DNA of 64,000 nt from UBA5314 sp035560815 (GTDB lineage: Bacteria > Bacillota > Syntrophomonadia > Syntrophomonadales > Syntrophomonadaceae): contig DATMYR010000008.1 of assembly GCA_035560815.1 (NCBI GenBank), positions 1 to 64,000 of the forward strand, read 5' to 3'. The translations under genes were made by a program, and so were the position numbers. Shown one piece after another: positions 1-7,847 of this stretch. Under the pieces are notes generated by a model. It was given only the letters and a program-made list of their open reading frames with translations, did no database searches and was not told where the DNA came from. The first letter of the stretch is position 1; each line of letters opens with the position of its first letter.

Positions 1-416
1 TAAAATTCACACGACCTTCTCGGTTGTGTAAAGTCATCAAGAATTGCATTTCCATGTTCCAGGTAAAAAACTTTAAAGGTCGGATTATCTGCTGTTTGAA
101 AAACCATTGTCAGTTCAGGTATTTGCTCCAAGATCCTTTCCTTCCTTTTGATGTCATCATCAAATCGGATCTCTCCGCTGACCCTTACCCAAACAAAGTC
201 TTTCCTTGTCTTTGAGTATTCGATAAACGGTACAGTTGTGATCTGGTTATAAACATCTTTGGTACTAGAAGTACAAAAGTAGAGCCTTCCGTTATCTTCA
301 AACATGAAGCCAAATGGTCTAACCCGGGGCTTTCCATCGTCAACTGTTGCTAGATAACCGATTGCTGCAGGGTCGTTTAAAATTGAAAGTACTTCTGTCC
401 AAATAGTTGCTTCCAT
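1..416 (-). CDS. Pyridoxamine 5'-phosphate oxidase (PPOX) fold protein, 3' end at window edge
   Basis: Reading the reverse strand from ATG at 416 gives 138 codons without a stop, beginning MEATIWTEVLSILNDPAAIG and containing GKPRVRPFGF, which is the usual start of small FMN-binding split-barrel (PPOX-like) proteins of about 130-145 residues. The last two bases of the window read TA in frame, so the stop may lie exactly at the edge. A GGAGGAG ribosome site lies just upstream (421-430). Such proteins bind flavin, heme or F420 and are mostly uncharacterised reductases or oxidases; substrate cannot be told. The C-terminus may be incomplete. Confidence 0.8.
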   Translation of the reverse strand, partial: MEATIWTEVLSILNDPAAIGYLATVDDGKPRVRPFGFMFEDNGRLYFCTSSTKDVYNQITTVPFIEYSKTRKDFVWVRVSGEIRFDDDIKRKERILEQIPELTMVFQTADNPTFKVFYLEHGNAILDDFTQPRRSCEF

Positions 417-498
417 CAAAAAACTCCTCCCATATAACTCATTTCTTGATGCGAATTATACTTTACCATTAATTGCAAGGCAACATAAAGGCCTGGGT

Positions 499-1946
499 CT
501 AACTCTCTATGAGGCCGGGTGAAGGCGTTTCTTGATCGGGGCGTCCAGGCTCTGCGTAACTTTTGCGGTTCAAGGATATAACCGCTGCAAGCAGAGCAAT
601 GGTCATAGCTACCAGCATGACGGAATGGTAGGCGGACATGAACCTGCTTATTTGTTCCGGGTTGGGCATGGTAACCCCACCCCAGGCTTCAAACAAAGAT
701 ACGGATAGGGCAATACCTGTAATCATACCTACATTTCTTACCAGACTGCTAATTCCCCCGGCCAACCCCAGTTTTTGAACAGGAACGGAACTCATGACGC
801 TGCTGTTGTTAGGAGATTGAAACATACCAGACCCCAGGCCCATGAGCAGGGAACCGGGAATTACCTGATAAAAATGTGCCGTCGTAGAAAGGGTTGAATA
901 ATAGAACAAACCGAGAGCACTAATGGTCAGACCGCCCGTTGTCAGGATCAAGGGGCCGAATTTGTCTGATGCATGGCCGCTGATAGGGGCCACAATGGCC
1001 ATCATTACAGGAAAGGTATCATCACTAATCCCACCTGAGATGGGCTGTAGTTAAGAATCTGCTGTAGATAGAAGGGCAGGAGCATAGTATTGGCAAACAT
1101 AGCGACAAAGCATAGATAACCGGAAAGATTGCCTATTACAAAAGGGCGGTTGCGGAAAAGAGATAAATCGATCATGGGGTGTTGAACTTTACGTTCATTA
1201 AATACGAATCCCGTTAGTAGCCCCACGCCCAAAACCAGACCCAATAATACCGGAGAGCTTGACCATCCCCAGGCTTCGCCATTATTGATGGCGAAAAGCA
1301 AACTAATCATCCCACCGGCAAATAATGAAGCACCGGTAAAATCAAAACTTTCCTTGTCTTTTCCAGGTTTATCAACAGGTAGAATCATTTGAGCAACCAG
1401 ATAACCGATAATTCCGATGGGTAGGTTAATGTAGAAAATAGACCGCCAACCAGCCAGGCCTATGAGTATTCCCCCCAACGCCGGGCCGGTTAAACTACCG
1501 AGAGCTACAACAGTACCTGTTAGGCCCAGGGCTCTGCCCCGCTCCTGGAAAGGGAAAATGGCAGTAACAATCGCAGCACTGTTGGCCATTAACATGGCAG
1601 CACCAACAGCCTGCAGTACCCGCGTCGCCACCAAAAACCAGATGTTTGGCGCTAAGCCGCACAAGGCTGATCCCAGAGTAAAAATTAGGAACCCAAGCGA
1701 ATAAACCTTTTTACGCCCCAGCATGTCGGCTATCCGTCCAAAAACCGGCAGTAGACTGGAAATGGCCAAGAGATAAGCGGTAACCGCCCATTGTAGGGTG
1801 GAAAGAGCAGAATGAAGCTGACCGGAAATGGTGGGTAATGCCACGTTAACGATACTACTGTCCAATGTGGACATAAAGGTTCCGATGGAAACCGTAGCCA
1901 GTACATACCAGCGGTAATCAGGGGAATTCTTTATCTTTTCGAACAT
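499..1946 (-). pseudogene. DHA2-family 14-TM drug:H+ antiporter (EmrB/QacA type), frameshifted
   Basis: The first part (1946 down to 1005) encodes 313 residues with the family hallmarks: an early TM helix with FMSTLDSSIVNVALP (motif D1), GRIADMLGRKKVY (motif A) and the LTGPALGG motif C. It stops at TAA, and the rest of the transporter (168 residues, starting MMAIVAPISGHASDKFG) continues in another frame from an ATG overlapping that stop (TAATG). Adding one C in the TTTCC tract at about 1008-1013 restores I-P-F-P-V-M-M-A through the junction and gives about 482 residues, the usual length of the family. The gene overlaps the MarR gene by 16 bp and is probably its regulated target. It is either a recent pseudogene, a sequencing error, or less likely a coupled two-part product. 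Confidence 0.85.
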
Positions 1947-2377
1947 GCATGTCCTCCGCTATCTAAATTGTCTGAAATTCTATTGAGTAAATCCTTTAAT
2001 AGTGCTTGCTCGGGCCCCGAAAGTCCTTCCAGTGCCCGAGCCAGGGCCTGACGAGCTAAATCGGTAAGAGGCTCCCTAATGTTCTGACCTTCGGTGGTCA
2101 GGTAGATTAAGAAGGCCCGCCGGTCGTCGGGATCGACCTGACGATGAATCAATCCTCGTTGTGCTAGTTTATCCAAAATCCTGGTGGTGGTGGGTTGGTC
2201 CTTGAAGCTTTTCTGTGATAGTTCTTTTTGAGGAATACCGTCCTGCTCCCATAGACTGTTGAGTAGTGCCCATTGTTCCGGGGTAACATGAAAAGGCTTT
2301 AGTGCCTTAGCAAGGTTGTTCTTCATTTTGGTATGGGTTTTCGCAATAATAAATCCTAAAGATTGTTCATTGTTCAT
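1931..2377 (-). CDS. MarR-family transcriptional regulator
   Basis: 148 residues from the ATG at 2377, which has AGGTGG 5 nt upstream; a GTG at 2386 in the same frame lies inside that ribosome site and is less likely. The winged helix is visible: VTPEQWALLNSLWEQDGIPQ, then the recognition region QPTTTRILDKLAQRGLIHR and the wing DPDDRRAFLIYLT, which has the D-x-R core motif of MarR proteins. The 3' end overlaps the start of the DHA2 exporter, so the two form an operon. By family precedent it represses its own promoter and the exporter and is released by a small hydrophobic or phenolic ligand; the ligand is unknown. Confidence 0.93.
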   Translation of the reverse strand: MNNEQSLGFIIAKTHTKMKNNLAKALKPFHVTPEQWALLNSLWEQDGIPQKELSQKSFKDQPTTTRILDKLAQRGLIHRQVDPDDRRAFLIYLTTEGQNIREPLTDLARQALARALEGLSGPEQALLKDLLNRISDNLDSGGHACSKR

Positions 2378-2393
2378 CTTGCCCACCTACATG

Positions 2394-2417
2394 TTCTAAC
2401 AATAATTGTTATAACAA
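2394..2417 (-). promoter_or_regulatory. Putative MarR operator
   Basis: A perfect 12-bp palindrome TTGTTATAACAA (2406-2417) lies 29 bp upstream of the MarR start, with a related half site GTTCTAACAA beside it at 2394-2403. Size, AT-rich palindrome and position fit a MarR dimer site. Binding is inferred. Confidence 0.6.
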
Positions 2418-2474
2418 GTATAGTGACTATGTAATGAGGTCGCAATAGCACTTAATCAAAACCTTTACAAAGCA

Positions 2475-2505
2475 AAAACCAGGGCGTTCATAAACCCTGG
2501 TTTTA
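2475..2505 (-). terminator. Rho-independent terminator of the DUF4309 gene
   Basis: A 10-bp perfect stem, AAAACCAGGG (2475-2484) and CCCTGGTTTT (2495-2504), with a 10-nt loop and T-rich flanks on both strands. It lies just downstream of the reverse-strand lipoprotein gene. Confidence 0.75.
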
Positions 2506-2514
2506 TTATTGATT

Positions 2515-3147
2515 CTAGTATTTTATTCCCGGGTCATCTGCCATCATATTAACCGAGCCCTGGGGATAAAACACATTATAATGGTCTAGCTTAGGGTCCA
2601 AATTCTGCTGGGTAGCCTTAGGAAATATGAACAACAATTGATACTTTTCTCCAGCCTTATATACCAGCATGTCCTGGGTATCATAATGATGAATATTTTC
2701 AGGGGTCCCTAAGACCTCTTTAATTTTAGCCTGGGTTAGTTCTTTAATGCTGTTGTCGTATGACCTCACATCGAAAATCTGTTCACCTTTATTAATGCCA
2801 AAAACAGCATTGTGTTGTGTATAGGTAGCATATCGCCCTTTCGCTGCAGCAATATACTCTTCCTTGTCAGGATCTCCCCATTTTCCCTTTACAGTTTCGA
2901 TAACCGTGGTTTCAACAGGGAATTCGCAGTTGATAACCTTTCCTTGCTTGGCTGACTGCATAATCTCATTCAAAAGCGTTGCTTGCGCATCCGGTTTGGC
3001 TTCCGGGTTAGAGTTATTGGATTCGGTAGAACCCGGCGCAGGTTGTGGTACGGGTTGCTTCGATGTATCTTGTTTCGTTGATGCACAACCTGCAAATAAG
3101 ATCAGGCTTAACGCTAATAGTGCTAAGATCAAGAACCTTTTTGTCAT
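2515..3147 (-). CDS. DUF4309 (YjgB-like) lipoprotein
   Basis: 210 residues. A type II signal peptide is clear: positive MTKR, a hydrophobic stretch, and lipobox LFAGC with the lipidated cysteine at residue 21. A Ser/Pro/Asn-rich linker (about 22-55) follows, then the DUF4309 domain, with KGKWGDPDKEEY and VFGINKGEQIFDVRSYD as family-like segments. The protein is anchored on the outer face of the membrane. DUF4309 proteins (Bacillus YjgB) have no established function. The gene stands alone, with a terminator downstream. Confidence 0.85.
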   Translation of the reverse strand: MTKRFLILALLALSLILFAGCASTKQDTSKQPVPQPAPGSTESNNSNPEAKPDAQATLLNEIMQSAKQGKVINCEFPVETTVIETVKGKWGDPDKEEYIAAAKGRYATYTQHNAVFGINKGEQIFDVRSYDNSIKELTQAKIKEVLGTPENIHHYDTQDMLVYKAGEKYQLLFIFPKATQQNLDPKLDHYNVFYPQGSVNMMADDPGIKY

Positions 3148-3245
3148 AAATATTTCCCCCTTCTTACACCATTTACATATTTTTCATACTTATTGGAGTT
3201 CATCTCCATGACGCCATGATTACTGAATAGTTTGTTGAGCTTTCC

Positions 3246-3428
3246 TCATAGCGTAAACCACATCGGGTTTAAATAAACCAGTCCCCTTGTTAATAATACG
3301 AATAATAGATAACCAGCTATCAGTGCCGCCCCTGACAGTAAAATTCGCTTGCGGCGGCGCCGCGGACCCAGGCATTGCATGCATCCATACCGACCGTAAT
3401 CTCCTCTGACAAGATCAAAAAGCTGCAT
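3246..3428 (-). CDS. Small membrane protein with CxxC motif
   Basis: 60 codons: an N-terminal soluble part with GCMQC (a CxxC pair), an Arg/Lys-rich stretch (GPRRRRKR), then one predicted TM segment (ILLSGAALIAGYLLFVLLT). The positive-inside pattern is sensible for a real small membrane protein. The ribosome site (CTGG just before ATG) is poor and I recognise no family, so this remains tentative. Confidence 0.4.
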   Translation of the reverse strand: MQLFDLVRGDYGRYGCMQCLGPRRRRKRILLSGAALIAGYLLFVLLTRGLVYLNPMWFTL

Positions 3429-3594
3429 CCAGACATGTTAAAAGGGCTGTCCTTCTGACGATCATAAAAACAGGGAAAATTCCTCACTCAAAACAGTTGA
3501 GTCCCTCCTTTTTATTCTAACAAGCATATCCAGTAACCTGCCGACAATTATTTCCATAAGATATATTGACAATATATGAGAGGAGGTAATTATT

Positions 3595-4377
3595 ATGGCA
3601 GTATCGGAATTGTTTCCCATCCAAAGTGCTTACGTTTCTCAGTTTTATGCAAATCAAAGTTTCATAAGGCCACCGAATTTGTTCTTCGGCCAGTATCATG
3701 GTGCTGGAGATATCTACAGATCTCTGATTCAGTTCCCCCTACACTCAATCCCAATTAGTAGAATCATAAATTCCGCCCAATTGACATTGCCTATATCCCG
3801 GAATGAAATTCCAGTGGGAACCGTTATCAACGCGGGTCTACAATATGCATTGGTACCGTGGTCGCAATCATCGGTAACATGGAACAATCAACCTGGTTTC
3901 AATTTAGCTAAAACCTTTTCTGTATCCTCCGCCAACATTCCAGGGTCAGTGATTTCTATTGATATAACTTCCTTAGTAATTAGCTGGATAAACGGTTCGA
4001 TTGCCAACGATGGCTTTGTAATTACCGGAAATGAACAGCTTAATTCCCTACTCGGTATTGCAAATACGGAACTTGTTACGACACCTTTTCCTATCCCGCT
4101 GGAACATTGTCATATGAGACATCAGCATTTTGAACATGAACATGACGACCACTGTAAGCACCATCACCGTAAGCATCGTCACAACCATCATGAGCACCAC
4201 CGGGAGCTCGACCGGGAATTTGACCGGGACTGTGACAGGGAGTTCGACCGGGAGGCCCGTCGGCTGGATGTAATTGGCACAAGCATCGCTGTACAAAATC
4301 CTCCCGGCTCTCTAAATTTTGTTGTTGTTCCCACAATTCCCAGTGTTGGCCCTAAATTAATCATCAATTTTAGTTAG
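3595..4377 (+). CDS. DNRLRE (CBM96-like) domain protein with His-rich insertion
   Basis: 260 residues with a strong GAGGAGGT ribosome site. Residues about 1-165 match the DNRLRE beta-sandwich domain: paired beta strands, the signature WSQSSVTWNNQPGF, and IDITSLVISWINGS near the end of the domain. Residues 171-202 hold 16 histidines in 32 positions with two cysteines, followed by an Arg/Asp/Glu repeat of the type REFDRD. A hydrophobic tail (about 225-260) ends the protein. No signal peptide is seen. DNRLRE domains occur in surface, spore and carbohydrate-binding proteins; the His-rich part suggests metal binding, which is inference. The gene is monocistronic, with a terminator at 4434. Confidence 0.8.
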   Translation: MAVSELFPIQSAYVSQFYANQSFIRPPNLFFGQYHGAGDIYRSLIQFPLHSIPISRIINSAQLTLPISRNEIPVGTVINAGLQYALVPWSQSSVTWNNQPGFNLAKTFSVSSANIPGSVISIDITSLVISWINGSIANDGFVITGNEQLNSLLGIANTELVTTPFPIPLEHCHMRHQHFEHEHDDHCKHHHRKHRHNHHEHHRELDREFDRDCDREFDREARRLDVIGTSIAVQNPPGSLNFVVVPTIPSVGPKLIINFS

Positions 4378-4433
4378 CTAACAGGCTTCAATTGAAGAAA
4401 CGCCCGATTTCGAAGCAACATCGGAAGTCAAAG

Positions 4434-4464
4434 AGAAATGCTCCATTAAATATGGAGCATTTCT
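4434..4464 (+). terminator. Rho-independent terminator
   Basis: A perfect 13-bp stem, AGAAATGCTCCAT and ATGGAGCATTTCT, with a 5-nt loop, 56 bp after the stop of the DNRLRE gene. Confidence 0.7.
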
Positions 4465-4524
4465 TGATTAAGCAGAATTATATATATATTCCTAGCTTTT
4501 CAACAGCGAATCATTTGCCCTGTC

Positions 4525-4884
4525 TCACTCTTCGCGCAAGGCTTCTGCCAATTCCTCTATTTCTTTACGGGCCAAATCGTCTCTTCCTGCTTGGGCTTCA
4601 AGGTGATGCTGCATTTCATGCAGCACTGTATCCATAATCTCTGCTTCCCAGGCTTCCCGGGGTTCACCTTCCAGCAGTCCCACGAAGGAGCCATAATAAA
4701 ACACAATGAAACAACCCAGATGGCCGCCCTCTACGTACTCACCAAGAATGTAATACCCATCCTCGCGTTTTTTCCCCTTCTGCACATTAAAGCCACCCGT
4801 TAATTCCCTGCAGAACTGGGGCGGGATGCGATTTACTGCTCGATCCAGCATATCTGAGAACTCATTAAAAGAAGGCCTGGCCAT
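4525..4884 (-). CDS. Metallopeptidase family protein (COG3824 zincin)
   Basis: 119 residues. The segment LHEMQHHLEAQAG carries the HExxHH zinc site of the small stand-alone zincins (PF06262): two His ligands and a catalytic Glu. Upstream, GYYILGEYVEGGHLGCFIVFYYGSF matches the family pattern of a beta hairpin before the active-site helix. The length is typical (110-135). The natural substrate of this family is unknown. The start ATG has a GGGAGGG site. It is transcribed from its own reverse-strand unit, downstream of guaB. Confidence 0.8.
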   Translation of the reverse strand: MARPSFNEFSDMLDRAVNRIPPQFCRELTGGFNVQKGKKREDGYYILGEYVEGGHLGCFIVFYYGSFVGLLEGEPREAWEAEIMDTVLHEMQHHLEAQAGRDDLARKEIEELAEALREE

Positions 4885-5001
4885 TCTGTATCCCTCCCGT
4901 TTTCATCTATTTAACAGATCTGACTTAAAAACGTCCGCTTATTGCGAACGTTTTATCTTTCGGAACGATGAACAGGAAGTTAGTGAGCAAGAATTCACGG
5001 A

Positions 5002-6510
5002 TTATTTTACGGCCAGAATATTATTATCTTTAAGGATTACATCATGTGCTCCGCCCTCAACGATGCTTGTGGACGAAACGCGGGTTAACCTGGCCTTTTT
5101 TTGCAATTCAGGGATTGTTATCGCACCGCAGTTGCACATTGTTGATTTCGTTTTGTTTAACGTAATCTGAACATTGTTTCTGAGTTTTCCTGCGTAAGGA
5201 ACAAAAGAGTCAACACCCTCTTCAAAGGAAAGCTCCTCAGTACCGCCAAGGTCATAACGCTGCCAGTTCCGGGCTCTGTTTGATCCTTCACCCCAGTATT
5301 CCTTTACAAAATTACCGTTTATATTGAACTTATTGGTAGGACTTTCGTCAAATCGAGCAAAGTATCTCCCCAGCATAACAAAATCAGAACCCATCGCGAG
5401 GGCAAGCGTGATGTGATTATCGTGAACAATGCCACCGTCGGAACAAATGGGTATATAGACCCCTGTCTTTTCAAAATATTCATCTCTGGCCTTGGCAACT
5501 TCTATTAATGCGGTAGCTTGGCCTCTGCCAATTCCTTTTTCTTCACGCGTAATACAAATTGAACCTCCGCCTATGCCAACTTTTATGAAATCAGCTCCCG
5601 CATCGGCAAGAAACATAAAACCCTCTCTGTCAACTATATTTCCCGCACCGATCTTTACTTTCTCACCATATCTATCTCGTATAAAATCAATGGTTAACTT
5701 TTGCCACTCCGAAAAACCTTCTGATGAATCAATACATAAAACATCTGCACCTGCTTCTACAAGTGCGGGGACTCTCTGTTCGTAATCCTTAGTATTAATA
5801 CCCGCACCCACAATGTATCTCTTTAATGAATCAAGCAATTCGTCAGGATTTTCTTTATGAGAATCATAGTCTTTTCGGAATACCAGCGATACAAGATTTT
5901 GATTGTCATCAACAACCGGAAGAGTATTGAGCTTATGGTCCCATATATAGTTATTGGCTTCTTTAAGAGTAATGCCTTCATTAGCACACATTAACGATTT
6001 GAAAGGCGTCATAAATTCGTGTACCTCTGTACTGAGAGGCATTCTACTAATTCGGTAATCGCGGCTCGTTATTAATCCTAGAAGCTTCCCATTTGAAGTC
6101 CCATCATCGGTAACAGCAACAGTTGAATGCCCGGTTTTTTCTTTGAGCCTCAAAACATCGGCTAATGTCTGTTCTGGTTTAATATTAGAATCGCTGGTAA
6201 CAAAGCCCGCTTTGTGATTTTTTACCCGGCTTACCATCGCAGCTTGATCTTCAACAGATTGGGAACAGAATATAAATGAAATTCCGCCTTCGGTGGCCAA
6301 AGCAACTGCCATTTTGTCATCTGAAACGGATTGCATGATGGCAGACACAAGAGGGATATTCATTGAAATAGCAGGCTCCTCCCCCTTTTTAAATTTCACT
6401 AATGGTGTCTTGAGGCTAACATTCGTTGGCACACATTCAACTGATGAATATCCGGGTACGAGTAAATACTCACTAAATGTACAAGAAGGTTCGTCATAGT
6501 AAATTGCCAT
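5002..6510 (-). CDS. guaB: Inosine-5'-monophosphate dehydrogenase, Tritrichomonas-like type
   Basis: 502 residues; oxidises IMP to XMP with NAD+, the first committed step of GMP synthesis. The catalytic loop GIGGGSICITREEKGIGRG places the nucleophile at Cys319. The flap RARNWQRYDLGG places the Arg-Tyr pair at 418-419. SDGG at 358-360 binds the IMP phosphate. Two CBS domains lie at about 105-220. From memory, the Tritrichomonas foetus enzyme has the same residue numbers (Cys319, Arg418, Tyr419) and nearly the same sequence around them, while ordinary bacterial GuaB differs (for example GSICTTR). The start has AAGGAGAT upstream. The gene is alone. Function is secure; the lineage of the enzyme is the odd feature. 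Confidence 0.95.
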   Translation of the reverse strand: MAIYYDEPSCTFSEYLLVPGYSSVECVPTNVSLKTPLVKFKKGEEPAISMNIPLVSAIMQSVSDDKMAVALATEGGISFIFCSQSVEDQAAMVSRVKNHKAGFVTSDSNIKPEQTLADVLRLKEKTGHSTVAVTDDGTSNGKLLGLITSRDYRISRMPLSTEVHEFMTPFKSLMCANEGITLKEANNYIWDHKLNTLPVVDDNQNLVSLVFRKDYDSHKENPDELLDSLKRYIVGAGINTKDYEQRVPALVEAGADVLCIDSSEGFSEWQKLTIDFIRDRYGEKVKIGAGNIVDREGFMFLADAGADFIKVGIGGGSICITREEKGIGRGQATALIEVAKARDEYFEKTGVYIPICSDGGIVHDNHITLALAMGSDFVMLGRYFARFDESPTNKFNINGNFVKEYWGEGSNRARNWQRYDLGGTEELSFEEGVDSFVPYAGKLRNNVQITLNKTKSTMCNCGAITIPELQKKARLTRVSSTSIVEGGAHDVILKDNNILAVK

Positions 6511-6940
6511 TATTATATCTCCTTGCTTTAATTATTGGATTAATTGCATAGGTTTGAAAATATATTCTAACAAATTTAATATTTTGTTTTACGAATGTCA
6601 ACTATTTTCCTTGGAATTTATGGTCCAATAACAATATCATCATGATACTCCACCCGAAGAAATCAACCCTTTGATATCCCATCATTACCTCATTATATAA
6701 TATCGGGCCTTATCCGATCAAAGGCAAACAGCAGTTTATCAGGATAGGGAGGCTTTCGCAGCCAGGATTCGCGATACGAACTATTTTACTATTACCTGCT
6801 TATTCTTCACAGAGCCACTTCGGTTTCAATGTGCTAGAGCCGGGCGGGGCAAAAAATTGGGGATTAAAGAGGCATCAGATTAAAACATTGGCAAGCCAAC
6901 GAACCGGGCAGCAACCACCGCCACCCGGTGCATGGTTGTT
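6511..6940. other. Intergenic region, 430 bp, with hairpins
   Basis: No convincing gene. CCTTTGAT (about 6669) can pair with ATCAAAGG (about 6716) around an inner ATCGG/CCGAT hairpin. ACCGGG (about 6902) and CCCGGT (about 6923) flank a GC-rich segment just past the superoxide dismutase stop; this may be its terminator on the reverse strand. The guaB promoter should lie in the left part, but I see no clear riboswitch. Confidence 0.4.
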
Positions 6941-7537
6941 CTATTTCTGCATTAAAGCTACACGCCGGTTAACGTCATTCCAGTTGACCAGGTTCCACCA
7001 GGCCTCGATCCATGCAGCGCGCTTGTTTTGGTATTTAAGGTAATAGGCATGTTCCCAAACATCCACGATCAGCAGCGGAACCGCCCCCCACTGGGTTAGA
7101 TCCTGGTGCTTTTCCGACTGCAGCACAACCAGCTTTTCAAAAACCGGGTTGCAGGCCAGTATCGCCCATCCGGAACCTTCTAACGCGATGGCGGAGGCGG
7201 AGAATAGCTTTTTGAAATTATCAAAGGAACCGAAATCACGATCAATCAGTTCAGCTACTGCACCATTGGCCGGGCCACCGCCGTTAGGTTTCATGTTTTC
7301 CCAGAACATAGTGTGCAAGATATGTCCAGATCCGTGAAAAGCCAGCTCCCGTTCGATATGTTTAATCAAAGCAAAATCGCCTTTTTCCAGTGCTTCGGCC
7401 AGCTTGCCTTCAGCACTATTCAGTCCATCGATATAGGCTTTGTGATGCATATCATGGTGCAATCTTACTGTCTGTTCATCACAAAAGGGTTCCAGCGCAT
7501 CGTAGGCATACGGTAAATTCGGTAAAGTATGAGCCAT
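6941..7537 (-). CDS. sodA: Fe/Mn superoxide dismutase
   Basis: 198 residues from ATG 7537, chosen because AAGGGGTG lies 6 nt upstream; a GTG nine bases earlier sits inside that site. Converts superoxide to O2 and H2O2. Metal ligands: His27 in VRLHHDMHH, the His of ILHTMFW, and Asp and His of DVWEHAYY. The C-terminus EAWWNLVNWNDV and the SEKHQDLTQW segment look more like archaeal-type cambialistic enzymes than the usual bacterial NQDSP form, so metal preference cannot be assigned. No signal peptide, so cytoplasmic. A solitary gene that supports oxygen tolerance in an anaerobe. Confidence 0.95.
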   Translation of the reverse strand: MAHTLPNLPYAYDALEPFCDEQTVRLHHDMHHKAYIDGLNSAEGKLAEALEKGDFALIKHIERELAFHGSGHILHTMFWENMKPNGGGPANGAVAELIDRDFGSFDNFKKLFSASAIALEGSGWAILACNPVFEKLVVLQSEKHQDLTQWGAVPLLIVDVWEHAYYLKYQNKRAAWIEAWWNLVNWNDVNRRVALMQK

Positions 7538-7847
7538 TACAAACACCCCTTACTTCCTTAAATATCCAAATTTTATTGGTAGTATATTAAGTCTAGCGTA
7601 TTGTTAGTTTTCTCGCCAACTGCTTTGATAATACAGAAGTAAATATCAGCAGGAATTGATATCCCCTATGCTTTTTTCGAATACCATTATTCTTTGATAA
7701 TTCCGCCTTTTGCGTTACTTTTGCTTAAATTTCAACAAATTGATCCATGCGTCCTATTAAATATAGTGTTATTGTACAATTGATGACCTTCGTCAGGCGT
7801 GTTATAAGTAATTATATGGCGATTTTTGTTGAAGGGAGACGTTTAAT
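7538..7847. other. Divergent intergenic region, 310 bp
   Basis: Lies between sodA (left) and the SLH protein gene (right) and must carry both promoters. It is AT-rich. I see no gene and no distinct operator. Confidence 0.4.

Noticed and set aside
24..215. Forward 63-codon frame at the left edge
   Set aside because: It lies opposite the PPOX-fold gene, which has a good ribosome site and family motifs; the forward frame is a shadow.
3486..3515. Small hairpin ACTCAA/TTGAGT followed by T-rich sequence
   Set aside because: Only 6 bp, and no forward gene precedes it; too weak to call a terminator.
4048..4336. Two reverse frames opposite the His-rich segment
   Set aside because: They are antisense translations of the low-complexity His/Arg/Asp repeat and lack ribosome sites.
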